Part shown: piece after piece, positions 1 through 5,361 of the stretch
How the letters are laid out: the number at the start of each line of letters is the position of its first letter
Numbering within the stretch: the stretch's first letter is position 1
From: DASQFU01 sp035632955
Lineage (GTDB): Bacteria > Eisenbacteria > RBG-16-71-46
DNA length: 5,361 nt
Assembly: GCA_035632955.1 (NCBI GenBank)
Contig: DASQFU010000019.1
Location: forward strand, 1 to 5,361
Direction: 5' to 3'
Position numbers and translations under genes: made by a program
The notes under the pieces: model-generated
What the model was told of the DNA's origin: nothing
What the model saw: only the letters and a program-made list of their open reading frames with translations
Databases searched by the model: none

Positions 1-1
1 A

Positions 2-163
2 AGCCGGGCTGGTCGCGGCGCGCCCCTGGGAAGGGAGTTTCGGATGGGAGTAAGACAGGGCGACCCGCACTCGCTCTTCGAGCGAGGCGTCGGGAATGGT
101 TTCGCACAGCGCGGCAGCACGTCGCGCTTCGTACGGAGCACCTTCGGCGGCCTTGTCAATGTC
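2..163 (-). other. Coding-looking frame without a start, running off the left edge
   Basis: After a TGA at 164-166, the minus strand is open for 54 codons to the left edge. It translates to sequence such as AAEGAPYEARRAAALCETIP followed by DASLEERVRVALSYSHPKL, with mostly G or C at third positions and a plausible soluble-helix composition. No ATG or GTG start with a ribosome site precedes it. I do not recognise the family. It could be the continuation of the decayed gene after a second frame change, or the remains of another gene. The other two minus frames here give basic, low-complexity translations. Confidence 0.3.
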
Positions 164-164
164 T

Positions 165-186
165 CAACACGCCCCGGGGCGCGTTG
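165..186. repeat. Imperfect 22-bp palindrome (copy 2)
   Basis: The arms meet at 175/176 and mismatch only at 169 against 182. Read as minus-strand RNA that position is a G-U wobble pair, so a hairpin would still be continuous on that strand, which is also the coding strand of the remnant gene. The centre is exactly 36 bases from that of copy 1. Confidence 0.85.
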
Positions 187-200
187 CTCGGTGAATGCCT

Positions 201-222
201 CAACTGGCCCCGGGGCCAGTTG
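201..222. repeat. Perfect 22-bp palindrome (copy 1)
   Basis: The two 11-base arms, CAACTGGCCCC and its exact reverse complement, meet at 211/212 with no spacer. The palindrome forms the core of the first 36-bp unit. There is no T-run on either side, so it is not a standard terminator. Confidence 0.9.
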
Positions 223-557
223 CTCCGAGCTGTCCCCCAAGCCGAGTCCGGGTGCGAACGGTGATGAGATGAGCTGCGCCCGGGCCGGCACGTCGGGGGG
301 CGGGAGCGCCCGGCCAGAAGTTTCTCGATCTCGGACTTGGTCTTGTGCGCCGTGGCCGCCAAGAGCTCGTCAGCATTCTCCTCGGTTAGGTGCGGCGTCA
401 GCAGGACCACGGCGCTCAGATGCAGCCGGCCGTCGGCCAGAGCGTCGAAGACGGCAGGGAACTGCCGTGCCGTGCGCGCCGCGCGGATGCGCTTGAAGGC
501 AGCCTCTTCGGACAGGCGCCTCAGCGCGACCGAGCGGCACTGGAAGAGGCAGAGCAG

Positions 558-687
558 CTCGACGTCCGGTGGCGGTGAATAGACGGTGCTTAGGGAGTCC
601 GCCCGAAGGTAGGGGTGCGAGTGCAGGTACGGATACGATCAGATGCCAAGGAGGGCCGGACTGGTCGCCGCGCTTGTCCTCGAGCGC
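558..687. other. Gene-free stretch after the operon
   Basis: This 130-base stretch separates the stop of the TonB-like gene from the decayed gene to its left. I see no RNA gene, ribosome site or Rho-independent terminator. A five-base stem (GCGCT paired with AGCGC, 670-687) directly abuts the stop codon but has an eight-base loop and no T-run. On the minus strand, the frame used by the pseudogene is open from 638, but its translation here shows no recognisable family sequence and no ATG or GTG start. This is where the missing 5' part of that gene would have been. Confidence 0.5.
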
Positions 688-1884
688 TCAGTTCGGCGGC
701 GTGAACACGAACGGGGCCTGGAACGTCGTCGCCCCCTCGGGGATCGGCGGGAACTTCCAGTCCTTGATCTGCGAGAGCGCGCAAGCCTCGAGCCGCTGCG
801 AACGGACGGTGTTGTCGACGACCGTGGCTTCCTGGACCCGGCCCGATGCCGCCACCGTGATCGCGACCACCAGCTTGCCTCGCAGGCTGACGTCGCGCTT
901 GAGCTCGTTCTCGTAGCAGTACTGGATGCCGGCGGCATACTTCTGGATGACCGCGAGGAGCGAAGCATTGGTTCGGTAGATGCCGGGTGCGGCGCCGCTG
1001 CCAACACTCGTAGCCGACGGCTCGCTCGACTCCGCCGCCGGCGCCGACAGCGTGCCGATCGCGAGCCGCGCGCCCTGCACGACAGAGCGATCCAGGTCGA
1101 CGGAGGCGCCGCTGCCGGCGGAGCCAGTCGGAACGGAAGCCAGCTCGCCGTCGGACCGGCCGGAACGCACGTCGCGGGACCGCCGGCGATTGGGCGCCGG
1201 TGCACTGGGAGCGGGCGTCTGCAGCGCCGACGACAGTCCGCCGAGTGCCTTATCGAGCGATGCGGTGGCGGCCTTCAGCTTCGCGGCCGCAGCCTCGGCG
1301 CGCTCGCGGCCTGCCTTGCCCGCGTCGGGCGGCAGCTCGATCGGCTGGTGGCGGCGGCCGGGAAGGGCGGGCTCGGGCGGTGGCTCGTAAGCCGGCGCCG
1401 GACGAACGTCGAGTTGCTCTGGCGCGACCATCGTTGCGTTCTCCGGCATCTGCTCCGGAATCACTTCGGGCTCCGGCTGAACGACGATGGAAACCTGCGG
1501 CGGCAGGATCACGTGCGTGACCGCGCGCTTGCCGATCGGCACGAGCGGGATCGCGATCAGGAACAGCACGCACAGCAGCGCCGAGGCCACGACCAGCGCG
1601 CGCAGCAGCAAGCGGTCGGTCGTCCGGTGGAGCGCGATCCGATCGAGCACAGGCGCCGCGATCGACCGCAGCAGACGTCCTTGGGTCCCCTGGACGACGG
1701 AGAGTTGCACCCGCGGTGGGGGGTTCAGGGTCGGCACGGGGGTCGGCCGCTGCGGCGGACGATGCGTGCTCGTGTCGCCACGTGGAGGCGCGGGCGGCCG
1801 AGCGCCGATCGCTCCGTCGCGTTCGGGTGGGGGCGGCCGAACGCTGGGCGCGCGGGGCGCGGGTTCGCGACCGCCGAGATTCAT
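688..1884 (-). CDS. TonB-like energy transducer with AgmX/PglI C-terminal domain
   Basis: This encodes 398 residues. The ATG at 1882-1884 overlaps the upstream TGA (ATGA) and follows AAAGG by six bases. Residues 1-60 are a proline-rich, disordered cytoplasmic segment. Residues 75-92 are basic and amphipathic, and 93-115 (ALVVASALLCVLFLIAIPLV core) form a single membrane span with positive charges on the inner side. Residues 127-190 are Pro/Glu-rich as in TonB spacers. Residues 190-222 are an Ala/Lys-rich helix, 223-300 a Ser/Gly/Ala linker, and 303-398 the AgmX/PglI domain. Hallmarks of that domain seen here are Q-Y-C-Y-E at 321-325, LRGKLVVAITVAASGRV at 334-350, Cys368, the DWKFPPIPEG segment at 375-384 and PFVFTP near the end. 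The two cysteines (323 and 368) are positioned to form a disulphide. Family knowledge: such proteins couple ExbB/ExbD-like proton motors to envelope work (Myxococcus GltG/GltJ). Domain assignment is firm; the actual cargo or process is unknown. Confidence 0.88.
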   Translation of the reverse strand: MNLGGREPAPRAPSVRPPPPERDGAIGARPPAPPRGDTSTHRPPQRPTPVPTLNPPPRVQLSVVQGTQGRLLRSIAAPVLDRIALHRTTDRLLLRALVVASALLCVLFLIAIPLVPIGKRAVTHVILPPQVSIVVQPEPEVIPEQMPENATMVAPEQLDVRPAPAYEPPPEPALPGRRHQPIELPPDAGKAGRERAEAAAAKLKAATASLDKALGGLSSALQTPAPSAPAPNRRRSRDVRSGRSDGELASVPTGSAGSGASVDLDRSVVQGARLAIGTLSAPAAESSEPSATSVGSGAAPGIYRTNASLLAVIQKYAAGIQYCYENELKRDVSLRGKLVVAITVAASGRVQEATVVDNTVRSQRLEACALSQIKDWKFPPIPEGATTFQAPFVFTPPN

Positions 1885-2336
1885 CGAGAGCCTTTGCCAG
1901 GCTCTGGCGCTGTGTTCCCGACCACGGCGATGCGGGAGGGGAGCACCGTGCTCTCACCGATCGCGCGGCCGGTCTTCTGGAAGCGCCGGTGCTTGAAATC
2001 CATGATGCGCCGTTGCTCCCGGGCGGTGATGAACAGAACCTGCGGCACCGGGATCTCGCCTTCGATGTGAATCTCGTCGAGCCTGCGGGCGCCGGCGTCG
2101 CCGGACCGCGCCGGTTTCCGCGCCGCGGTCGAGCGCGCCGAGTCTCCCTTGGCAGCGCGCGCCCCTGCACGCGGCGTCGCGGCACGAGCGCGTTGCGCTC
2201 CAACACCCGAATCCGCGGCCGCCGGCGCAGCCGGTGATGGCGCAGGCTTCGGATTGCCCTCCTTCGCGGATGCCGCCCACACGACCGACGCGAGGAGCAG
2301 AGTCGATAGCCCGATGCTTACGAGGCGCCGTCTCAT
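1881..2336 (-). CDS. Small exported protein of an AgmX/PglI-linked operon, function unknown
   Basis: This encodes 151 residues. The ATG at 2334-2336 overlaps the upstream TGA (ATGA) and sits six bases after a strong AGGAAGGA ribosome site, so the longer open frame reaching to 2441 is not the real start. Residues 1-24 look like a classical Sec signal peptide: three arginines, a hydrophobic core (LVSIGLSTLLLASVVW) and an A-S-A site predicting cleavage before Lys25. Residues 25-85 are a low-complexity Ala/Pro/Arg/Lys linker. Residues 86-140 form the only ordered-looking part, with DEIHIEGEIPVPQVLFITAR, then REQRRIMDF, KHRRFQKTG and a hydrophobic LPSRIAVVG end. The sequence suggests a short beta strand pair followed by a basic amphipathic helix. 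I do not recognise an established functional family. Its place between a TPR lipoprotein and the TonB-like protein suggests a periplasmic accessory subunit; the basic helix could contact lipid, peptidoglycan or an acidic partner. Confidence 0.82.
   Translation of the reverse strand: MRRRLVSIGLSTLLLASVVWAASAKEGNPKPAPSPAAPAAADSGVGAQRARAATPRAGARAAKGDSARSTAARKPARSGDAGARRLDEIHIEGEIPVPQVLFITAREQRRIMDFKHRRFQKTGRAIGESTVLPSRIAVVGNTAPEPGKGSR
1891..1895 (-). promoter_or_regulatory. Ribosome site before the TonB-like protein
   Basis: The minus strand reads AAAGG, six bases (CTCTCG) before the ATG at 1882-1884. It is a modest match at normal spacing, located inside the 3' end of the preceding gene, consistent with coupled translation through the ATGA overlap. 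Confidence 0.5.
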
Positions 2337-3307
2337 GGTGCGTCCTTCCTGCCGGCGAGCGAGCCGGGACCCGCCTCTCCTTCGTTCTCCACCAGTCCAT
2401 CGGGATCGTCCGTGGCCCGCTGCCGGTAGAGCGCCAGCCACCGTGCCGAAGCCTGATCATCGAACACGTAGTACTTCTCCAGAATCGCGAGGTTGTAGTA
2501 GGGGCCGGGCAGCCCCGGGTCCAGCTCGATCGCCTTCTGGAACGCACGCCGCGCCCCGTCCGCGTCTCCCGCGCGCAGGCGCGTGATGCCGTAGTTGTTC
2601 TGATTCACGGCGCTGTTCGTGCCGCGGCCGAGTGCCGACTTCGCGAGCCCGGCCGCCGTATCGGGATTCGTGCCGCGCAACTCCAGATAGACGAGCGCGG
2701 AACCGACGCGCTCCAGGTCCGGGCGCGCCATCTGTCCGGCGAGGGTGCGCGCGCGCTCCGTCTCTCCCATCGCCTCGTAGTGCAGAGCAAGTCCCGCGAG
2801 CAACGTCGCCGGGAAGCCGTCCGGAAACGCCCCGGGACGGGCGCGCGCCGCTTCCAGCATTTGCACCGCTTCCGTATGGCGCCGAGCCTTGAAGTGGAGC
2901 TTGGAGAGCAACGCGAGTGCCGGCGTGTAGGACGGATTTCTCTGCAGCGAGGTTTGCAGCGCGGCTTCCGCGCTCGCGAGCGAATCCGTCGCCACCTGGA
3001 GCTCGGCGAGCCGGTAGGGCCAGTACGGCTCGGCCGGGGCCAGCGCGGACTGCTCGCGCGCCTCGGCGAGCCGGTCCGGAGCCGGCGCCGCCGGCTGCGA
3101 ATCGGAGCGCGGCTTCGACGAGCGTCCGAAAGGATCGAGCCGATGCCCGACGACGCTGAGACCGCAACCGCCGAGCGGAAGCGACGCGATCAGCAGCATG
3201 GCGAGCGCCGCGCCGCACAGCGCCGGGCCGCGCAGTCCGAGCGCCGCGCCGCACGCAACCGATAGGGCGCGGGCCGATGCGGACGGATGCGACGCCTGAG
3301 GGTTCAT
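2333..3307 (-). CDS. TPR-repeat lipoprotein
   Basis: This encodes 324 residues. The ATG at 3305-3307 was chosen because it overlaps the upstream stop (TGATG) and places a hydrophobic segment (about 29-44) before a lipobox L-G-G-C with the acceptor Cys at residue 48. The signal peptide is long, and the residues just before the hydrophobic core carry only Arg13 and Arg26 as positive charges. After a disordered Pro/Ser/Ala linker (about 55-85) come TPR-like helices from about 93 to 300. The best repeat is 233-264 (NNYGITRLRAGDADGARRAF then KAIELDP), followed by PYYNLAILEKYYVFDD at 269-284. Weaker repeats lie at 96-125, 129-158 and 168-195. The expected location is a lipid-anchored periplasmic protein, most likely in the outer membrane because no Asp follows the Cys (Gly49 at +2); the +2 rule is established for enterobacteria and may not hold here. 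The same frame stays open far upstream inside the previous gene, but that extension is low-complexity shadow. It probably assists assembly or docking of the AgmX/PglI-type transducer complex. Confidence 0.85.
   Translation of the reverse strand: MNPQASHPSASARALSVACGAALGLRGPALCGAALAMLLIASLPLGGCGLSVVGHRLDPFGRSSKPRSDSQPAAPAPDRLAEAREQSALAPAEPYWPYRLAELQVATDSLASAEAALQTSLQRNPSYTPALALLSKLHFKARRHTEAVQMLEAARARPGAFPDGFPATLLAGLALHYEAMGETERARTLAGQMARPDLERVGSALVYLELRGTNPDTAAGLAKSALGRGTNSAVNQNNYGITRLRAGDADGARRAFQKAIELDPGLPGPYYNLAILEKYYVFDDQASARWLALYRQRATDDPDGLVENEGEAGPGSLAGRKDAP
2343..2350 (-). promoter_or_regulatory. Strong Shine-Dalgarno site that decides the start of the small exported protein
   Basis: The minus strand reads AGGAAGGA, separated by six bases (CGCACC) from the ATG at 2334-2336. 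It is the best Shine-Dalgarno match in the operon and supports the start that produces a signal peptide. It may give this small protein extra translation beyond coupling alone. Confidence 0.75.
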
Positions 3308-5361
3308 CACGGTTGGTGGGCTCCAGGTGTGCGCTCCGGCGCCGTACCGAGGCTTTCCCGGGCCGTGGCCGATTCGGTGTCCGAGGCTTTCGAGTCGGGA
3401 CGCAGGCGTCCCGGCGGGCTCGCGGCGGCCAGAGGGAACTCCACTTCCGGACGGAAATAGAAACGATTGGCGAGACGTCCCCACAAGGACGTCCGCGTGC
3501 GTGCGATCCACTCGTCGGCTTGCGCTTCCCGGCTCTGGCTGCGAAGCAACTCCATCCACACGCCCTCGCCGCGGTCGAAGAAGCCGTCGCGCTGCCGGTA
3601 CAGGACGTCCTCGTAAGCGACCAAGTCGTCCCCTGTCAGATCGGCCGGACGCTGGCTCTTCTCCAGCGCCTCCCCGAAGGCCACCAGTGCCTCGCCGATC
3701 CGGAACGCCGAGGCGTGCGCCCACTCGGGAACGCCGAGATCCACGGCCTTCCGGTACGACGCCAGCGTTTTCTCGAGCAACTTCTGCTTGGCCGGGATCG
3801 ACCTCTCCAGCGGTTGCGGAAGGCGCGCGGCCGAGTACGCCGTGTTCGCCTCTTCGCCCTCGAGGAATCGCACCTGTGCCAGCAGGCTCGGCGACGCCAG
3901 CTTCGGGTGAGCCTCGGCGCGGCGCAGATAGTCGGCGAGATGCGAGGATGCCGCCGCCGTTTTGGACGAGCCCGAAGCCATCAAGAGGCTGGAGATCGGC
4001 CGGCCGGGTGCGATGCCGGCGAGCTCGCGGCGCCCGAGACCCTCCAGAATCTCCATCGCGTTTTCCACGTCGTTCGGGAAGGTTCGGATGTAGGTGAGGC
4101 GCAGCGCGTCGGCTTTCGGCTCCGATCCCGCGGCGGCGAACAGGTCGGCGGCCTTGAGCCACGCGTCTCCGGCGCTCGCGTCCTTCGGATAGCGCTCGGC
4201 GAAGTCGGCGTATGCCTGCGCCGCCTTCTCGCGCTCGCCGGCGGCTTCCCAGGCGTGCGCGATCTGAAGGTGCGCGTCCTGAACGTATTCGCTCTTCGGA
4301 TGGTCGCGGATCAGGGCTTCCAGAACGCGAACGGCATCGCGGGCCGATCCCGCACGCAGGTAAGCGAGCCCGGCGCGGTAACGCGCCACGTGCGCATGCT
4401 CGTACTGAGGCCAGCGCGTGGCCAGCTTCTCGAACAGCGCGGCATGCTGCGCATGGTTCGACGAGTCGGCGGCGACGACCGATTCGGCGTGCCGGTACCA
4501 GGAGATCGGAATCGCGGCGGCCGCGTGGCGCTCGAGCGAATCGAGTCCGGCGCGCCGCGCCGCGGTGAGCGCCTCTTCATAGGCGATTCCCGCCGCCTCG
4601 AACCGCTCGGTGCGGAACAGAGCGTCGGCGCGTAAGCCGGCCGCCACGGGACTCCGCGCGTCTTTCGGGTGCTCGACGATCATGCGGCCGAAGTCGCTCG
4701 CGGCCCGCTCGAACCAGCCATGCCCGAATGCCAGGTTCGCCTGGCGCCAGAGAATGCTGCCGCTCTCGGGATGGTCGGAGAAGCGGTCGAGCAGCTCGTC
4801 ACCGGCCGTGATGACGGCGCGTCCCAGCGAGTCGCTGCCGAGTCCGGTGCGCTCGCGGCCACGGGCGGCACGCGTGCTCTGATACCAGGCGTCCGTGACG
4901 GCGACGCGCTGCCAGAGCGCGTGGGACGCCACGCTGTCGCGGCCGGTGGCGGCCGCGGCGGCGTAGTGCTCGAGCGCTGCCGGGTACTCGCCGAGCTGGG
5001 CGCTGGCCTCGCCGGCGTTCAGCCGCAGCGCCGGAGCCTCGGCGTCCTCGGGCCAGGTCGAGAGCAGCTTCTGGTAGAGCTGCAACGCCTCGCGCCAATC
5101 GTCGCGCGATCCCGCGTCGCGCGCCTTGCGATGGTGCTCCAGCGCGACCGTCTTCCACGACGCTCGGGCGAACTGCGAGCCGGCCGAGCGCACCGAATCC
5201 GACGCCTGCGCCTTGGCCCAGGCGCTGGCCGGCACGAACCGCGACGCGACCTCGAGGCGTGCCCGGCGTGCCTGGTCGAGTCGCCCGCGCCGTTGATGCG
5301 TCTCGATCAGCCGCTGCGCTCCGATCAACGCGTCGGGATGGAGCGGATACCGCTTCAGGCC
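3307..5361 (-). CDS. Large tetratricopeptide-repeat protein, 5' end beyond the window
   Basis: The frame is open from the right window edge to a TGA at 3307-3309, giving 684 visible residues. A TTG at 5326-5328 is an in-frame codon of the running frame, not a convincing start, so the N-terminus and any signal peptide are out of view. The protein is almost wholly helical and built from degenerate TPR-like pairs. The clearest, numbered from the first visible residue, are about 90-135 (YQKLLSTWPEDAEAP then GEYPAALEHY), 205-262, and 325-425 (RAGLAYLRAGSARDAVRVLE, AWEAAGEREKAAQAYADFAE). The repeats around 325-425 resemble the YbgF/BamD style, where units end in a YP or HP turn. Residues 575-640 form a distinct block rich in aromatic and acidic residues (AYEDVLYRQRDGFFDRGEGVW, then LWGRLANRFYFRPEVEFPL), and the last 40 residues are a disordered Ser/Pro/Ala tail. 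It is probably a periplasmic scaffold for the system encoded downstream. Its stop overlaps the next start by one base. Fold is confident; function is inferred from context. Confidence 0.85.
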   Translation of the reverse strand, partial: GLKRYPLHPDALIGAQRLIETHQRRGRLDQARRARLEVASRFVPASAWAKAQASDSVRSAGSQFARASWKTVALEHHRKARDAGSRDDWREALQLYQKLLSTWPEDAEAPALRLNAGEASAQLGEYPAALEHYAAAAATGRDSVASHALWQRVAVTDAWYQSTRAARGRERTGLGSDSLGRAVITAGDELLDRFSDHPESGSILWRQANLAFGHGWFERAASDFGRMIVEHPKDARSPVAAGLRADALFRTERFEAAGIAYEEALTAARRAGLDSLERHAAAAIPISWYRHAESVVAADSSNHAQHAALFEKLATRWPQYEHAHVARYRAGLAYLRAGSARDAVRVLEALIRDHPKSEYVQDAHLQIAHAWEAAGEREKAAQAYADFAERYPKDASAGDAWLKAADLFAAAGSEPKADALRLTYIRTFPNDVENAMEILEGLGRRELAGIAPGRPISSLLMASGSSKTAAASSHLADYLRRAEAHPKLASPSLLAQVRFLEGEEANTAYSAARLPQPLERSIPAKQKLLEKTLASYRKAVDLGVPEWAHASAFRIGEALVAFGEALEKSQRPADLTGDDLVAYEDVLYRQRDGFFDRGEGVWMELLRSQSREAQADEWIARTRTSLWGRLANRFYFRPEVEFPLAAASPPGRLRPDSKASDTESATARESLGTAPERTPGAHQP
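3321..3324 (-). promoter_or_regulatory. Weak ribosome site before the TPR lipoprotein
   Basis: The minus strand reads GGAG thirteen bases ahead of the ATG at 3305-3307. The spacing is longer than the usual five to nine bases, so initiation here probably depends mainly on ribosomes finishing the upstream gene at the one-base stop/start overlap. Confidence 0.4.

Larger units (their letters stand above)
154..225 (-). repeat. Two tandem 36-bp units, each centred on a palindrome
   Basis: On the minus strand, units 225-190 and 189-154 both begin GAGCAAC and share the core GCCCCGGGGC; I count 29 of 36 positions identical. Each unit encodes twelve residues in the family-consistent frame (EQLAPGPVEAFT and EQRAPGRVETLT). 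Each contains a 22-bp inverted repeat, perfect in 201-222 and with a single mismatch in 165-186. The period is exactly 36 bases, so the reading frame is kept. The units lie in the linker of the broken HNH-type gene. They could be a simple coding duplication or a small palindromic element that spreads in frame. Confidence 0.85.
154..560 (-). pseudogene. Remnant of an HNH-endonuclease-type (DUF222-like) gene, N-terminal helical region and linker
   Basis: The minus-strand translation from about 548 reads LFQCRSVALRR, LSEEAAFKRIRAARTARQFP, AVFDALADGRLHLSAVVLLT, PHLTEENADELL and THKTKSEIEKLL-like sequence down to 306. This closely follows the helical N-terminal region of the multi-copy HNH endonuclease proteins that carry a DUF222-like domain (assignment from memory of the family). 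There is no ATG or GTG ahead of it in frame, and the usual first hundred or so residues are missing. At about 305 the family-typical R-F-P-x-P-D-V-P-A-R stretch is split. The frame in use turns into low-complexity sequence and stops at 156-158, whereas the frame one base over gives PPPDVPARAQLIS and continues through an EQLAPGPVEAFT / EQRAPGRVETLT linker. One missing base (a TTC codon reduced to TC) explains this. The catalytic HNH region should follow the linker, but I cannot find it in the 153 bases remaining. The gene is therefore non-functional, barring sequencing error. Confidence 0.65.

Noticed and set aside
165..222. The two GC-rich palindromes as transcription terminators for the operon
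   Set aside because: They lie over 460 bases beyond the last stop, have no T-run on either side, and sit within a tandem coding repeat of the decayed gene.
154..225. A CRISPR array or the start of one
   Set aside because: There are only two units, placed directly end to end without spacers, and they encode in-frame peptide repeats.
44..496. Plus-strand open frame of 150 codons at the left end
   Set aside because: Its translation is low-complexity Arg/Ser/Pro and it runs opposite the recognisable HNH-type remnant.
670..687. Possible terminator hairpin directly after the TonB-like gene
   Set aside because: The stem is only five base pairs with an eight-base loop and no T-run follows on the minus strand.
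643..2070. Long plus-strand open frame of 475 codons opposite the TonB-like gene
   Set aside because: It is arginine/glycine-rich with no family features and lies antisense to a gene with a clear membrane span and AgmX/PglI domain. Such shadows are common in GC-rich DNA.
1881..2441. A longer version of the small exported protein starting at 2441
   Set aside because: The added 35 residues are basic low-complexity shadow of the upstream gene. The start at 2336 has a strong ribosome site, an ATGA overlap and a proper signal peptide.
2333..4162. A 609-residue version of the TPR lipoprotein starting far upstream
   Set aside because: The extra 285 residues are an off-frame reading of the upstream gene, and this start would bury the lipoprotein signal in mid-protein.
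3277..4635. Long plus-strand open frame of 452 codons opposite the large TPR protein
   Set aside because: Its translation is arginine-rich with no recognisable motif, and the minus strand carries clear repeat structure across the same bases.

Overview
The window comes from a GC-rich (by eye about two thirds G+C) bacterial genome. The gene content points to a didermic bacterium with TonB-like envelope machinery, of the kind found in Myxococcota and other former Deltaproteobacteria, Gemmatimonadota or Candidatus Eisenbacteria. That placement is inference from protein style, not from a marker gene.

Positions 688 to 5361 hold one tightly packed minus-strand operon, read from right to left. It encodes (i) a large tetratricopeptide-repeat (TPR) protein cut off by the right edge of the window, (ii) a TPR lipoprotein, (iii) a small exported protein with a proline/alanine-rich linker and a compact conserved-looking C-terminal block, and (iv) a TonB-like single-pass protein with an AgmX/PglI-type C-terminal domain. 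The three junctions are stop/start overlaps (TGATG, ATGA, ATGA), so the four proteins are probably translationally coupled and made together. AgmX/PglI-domain proteins usually work with ExbB/TolQ- and ExbD/TolR-type proton-driven motors (the Agl-Glt gliding machinery of Myxococcus is the best-known case). No motor gene is in view; if present, they should lie upstream, beyond position 5361. A reasonable model is an inner-membrane energy transducer reaching through the periplasm to a TPR scaffold and an outer-membrane TPR lipoprotein.

Positions 558 to 687, just downstream of the operon, contain no gene or convincing terminator. Positions 154 to 560 hold a decayed minus-strand gene. Its sequence resembles the N-terminal helical region of the multi-copy HNH-endonuclease (DUF222-like) proteins. 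It has no proper 5' end and is broken by an apparent one-base deletion near position 305. The linker of this remnant contains the most unusual element here: two tandem 36-bp units (154 to 225), each centred on a 22-bp palindrome, which differ at two stem positions in a compensatory way. Positions 1 to 163 retain a coding-looking minus-strand frame without a start or recognisable identity. No RNA genes, insertion sequences or CRISPR arrays were seen.
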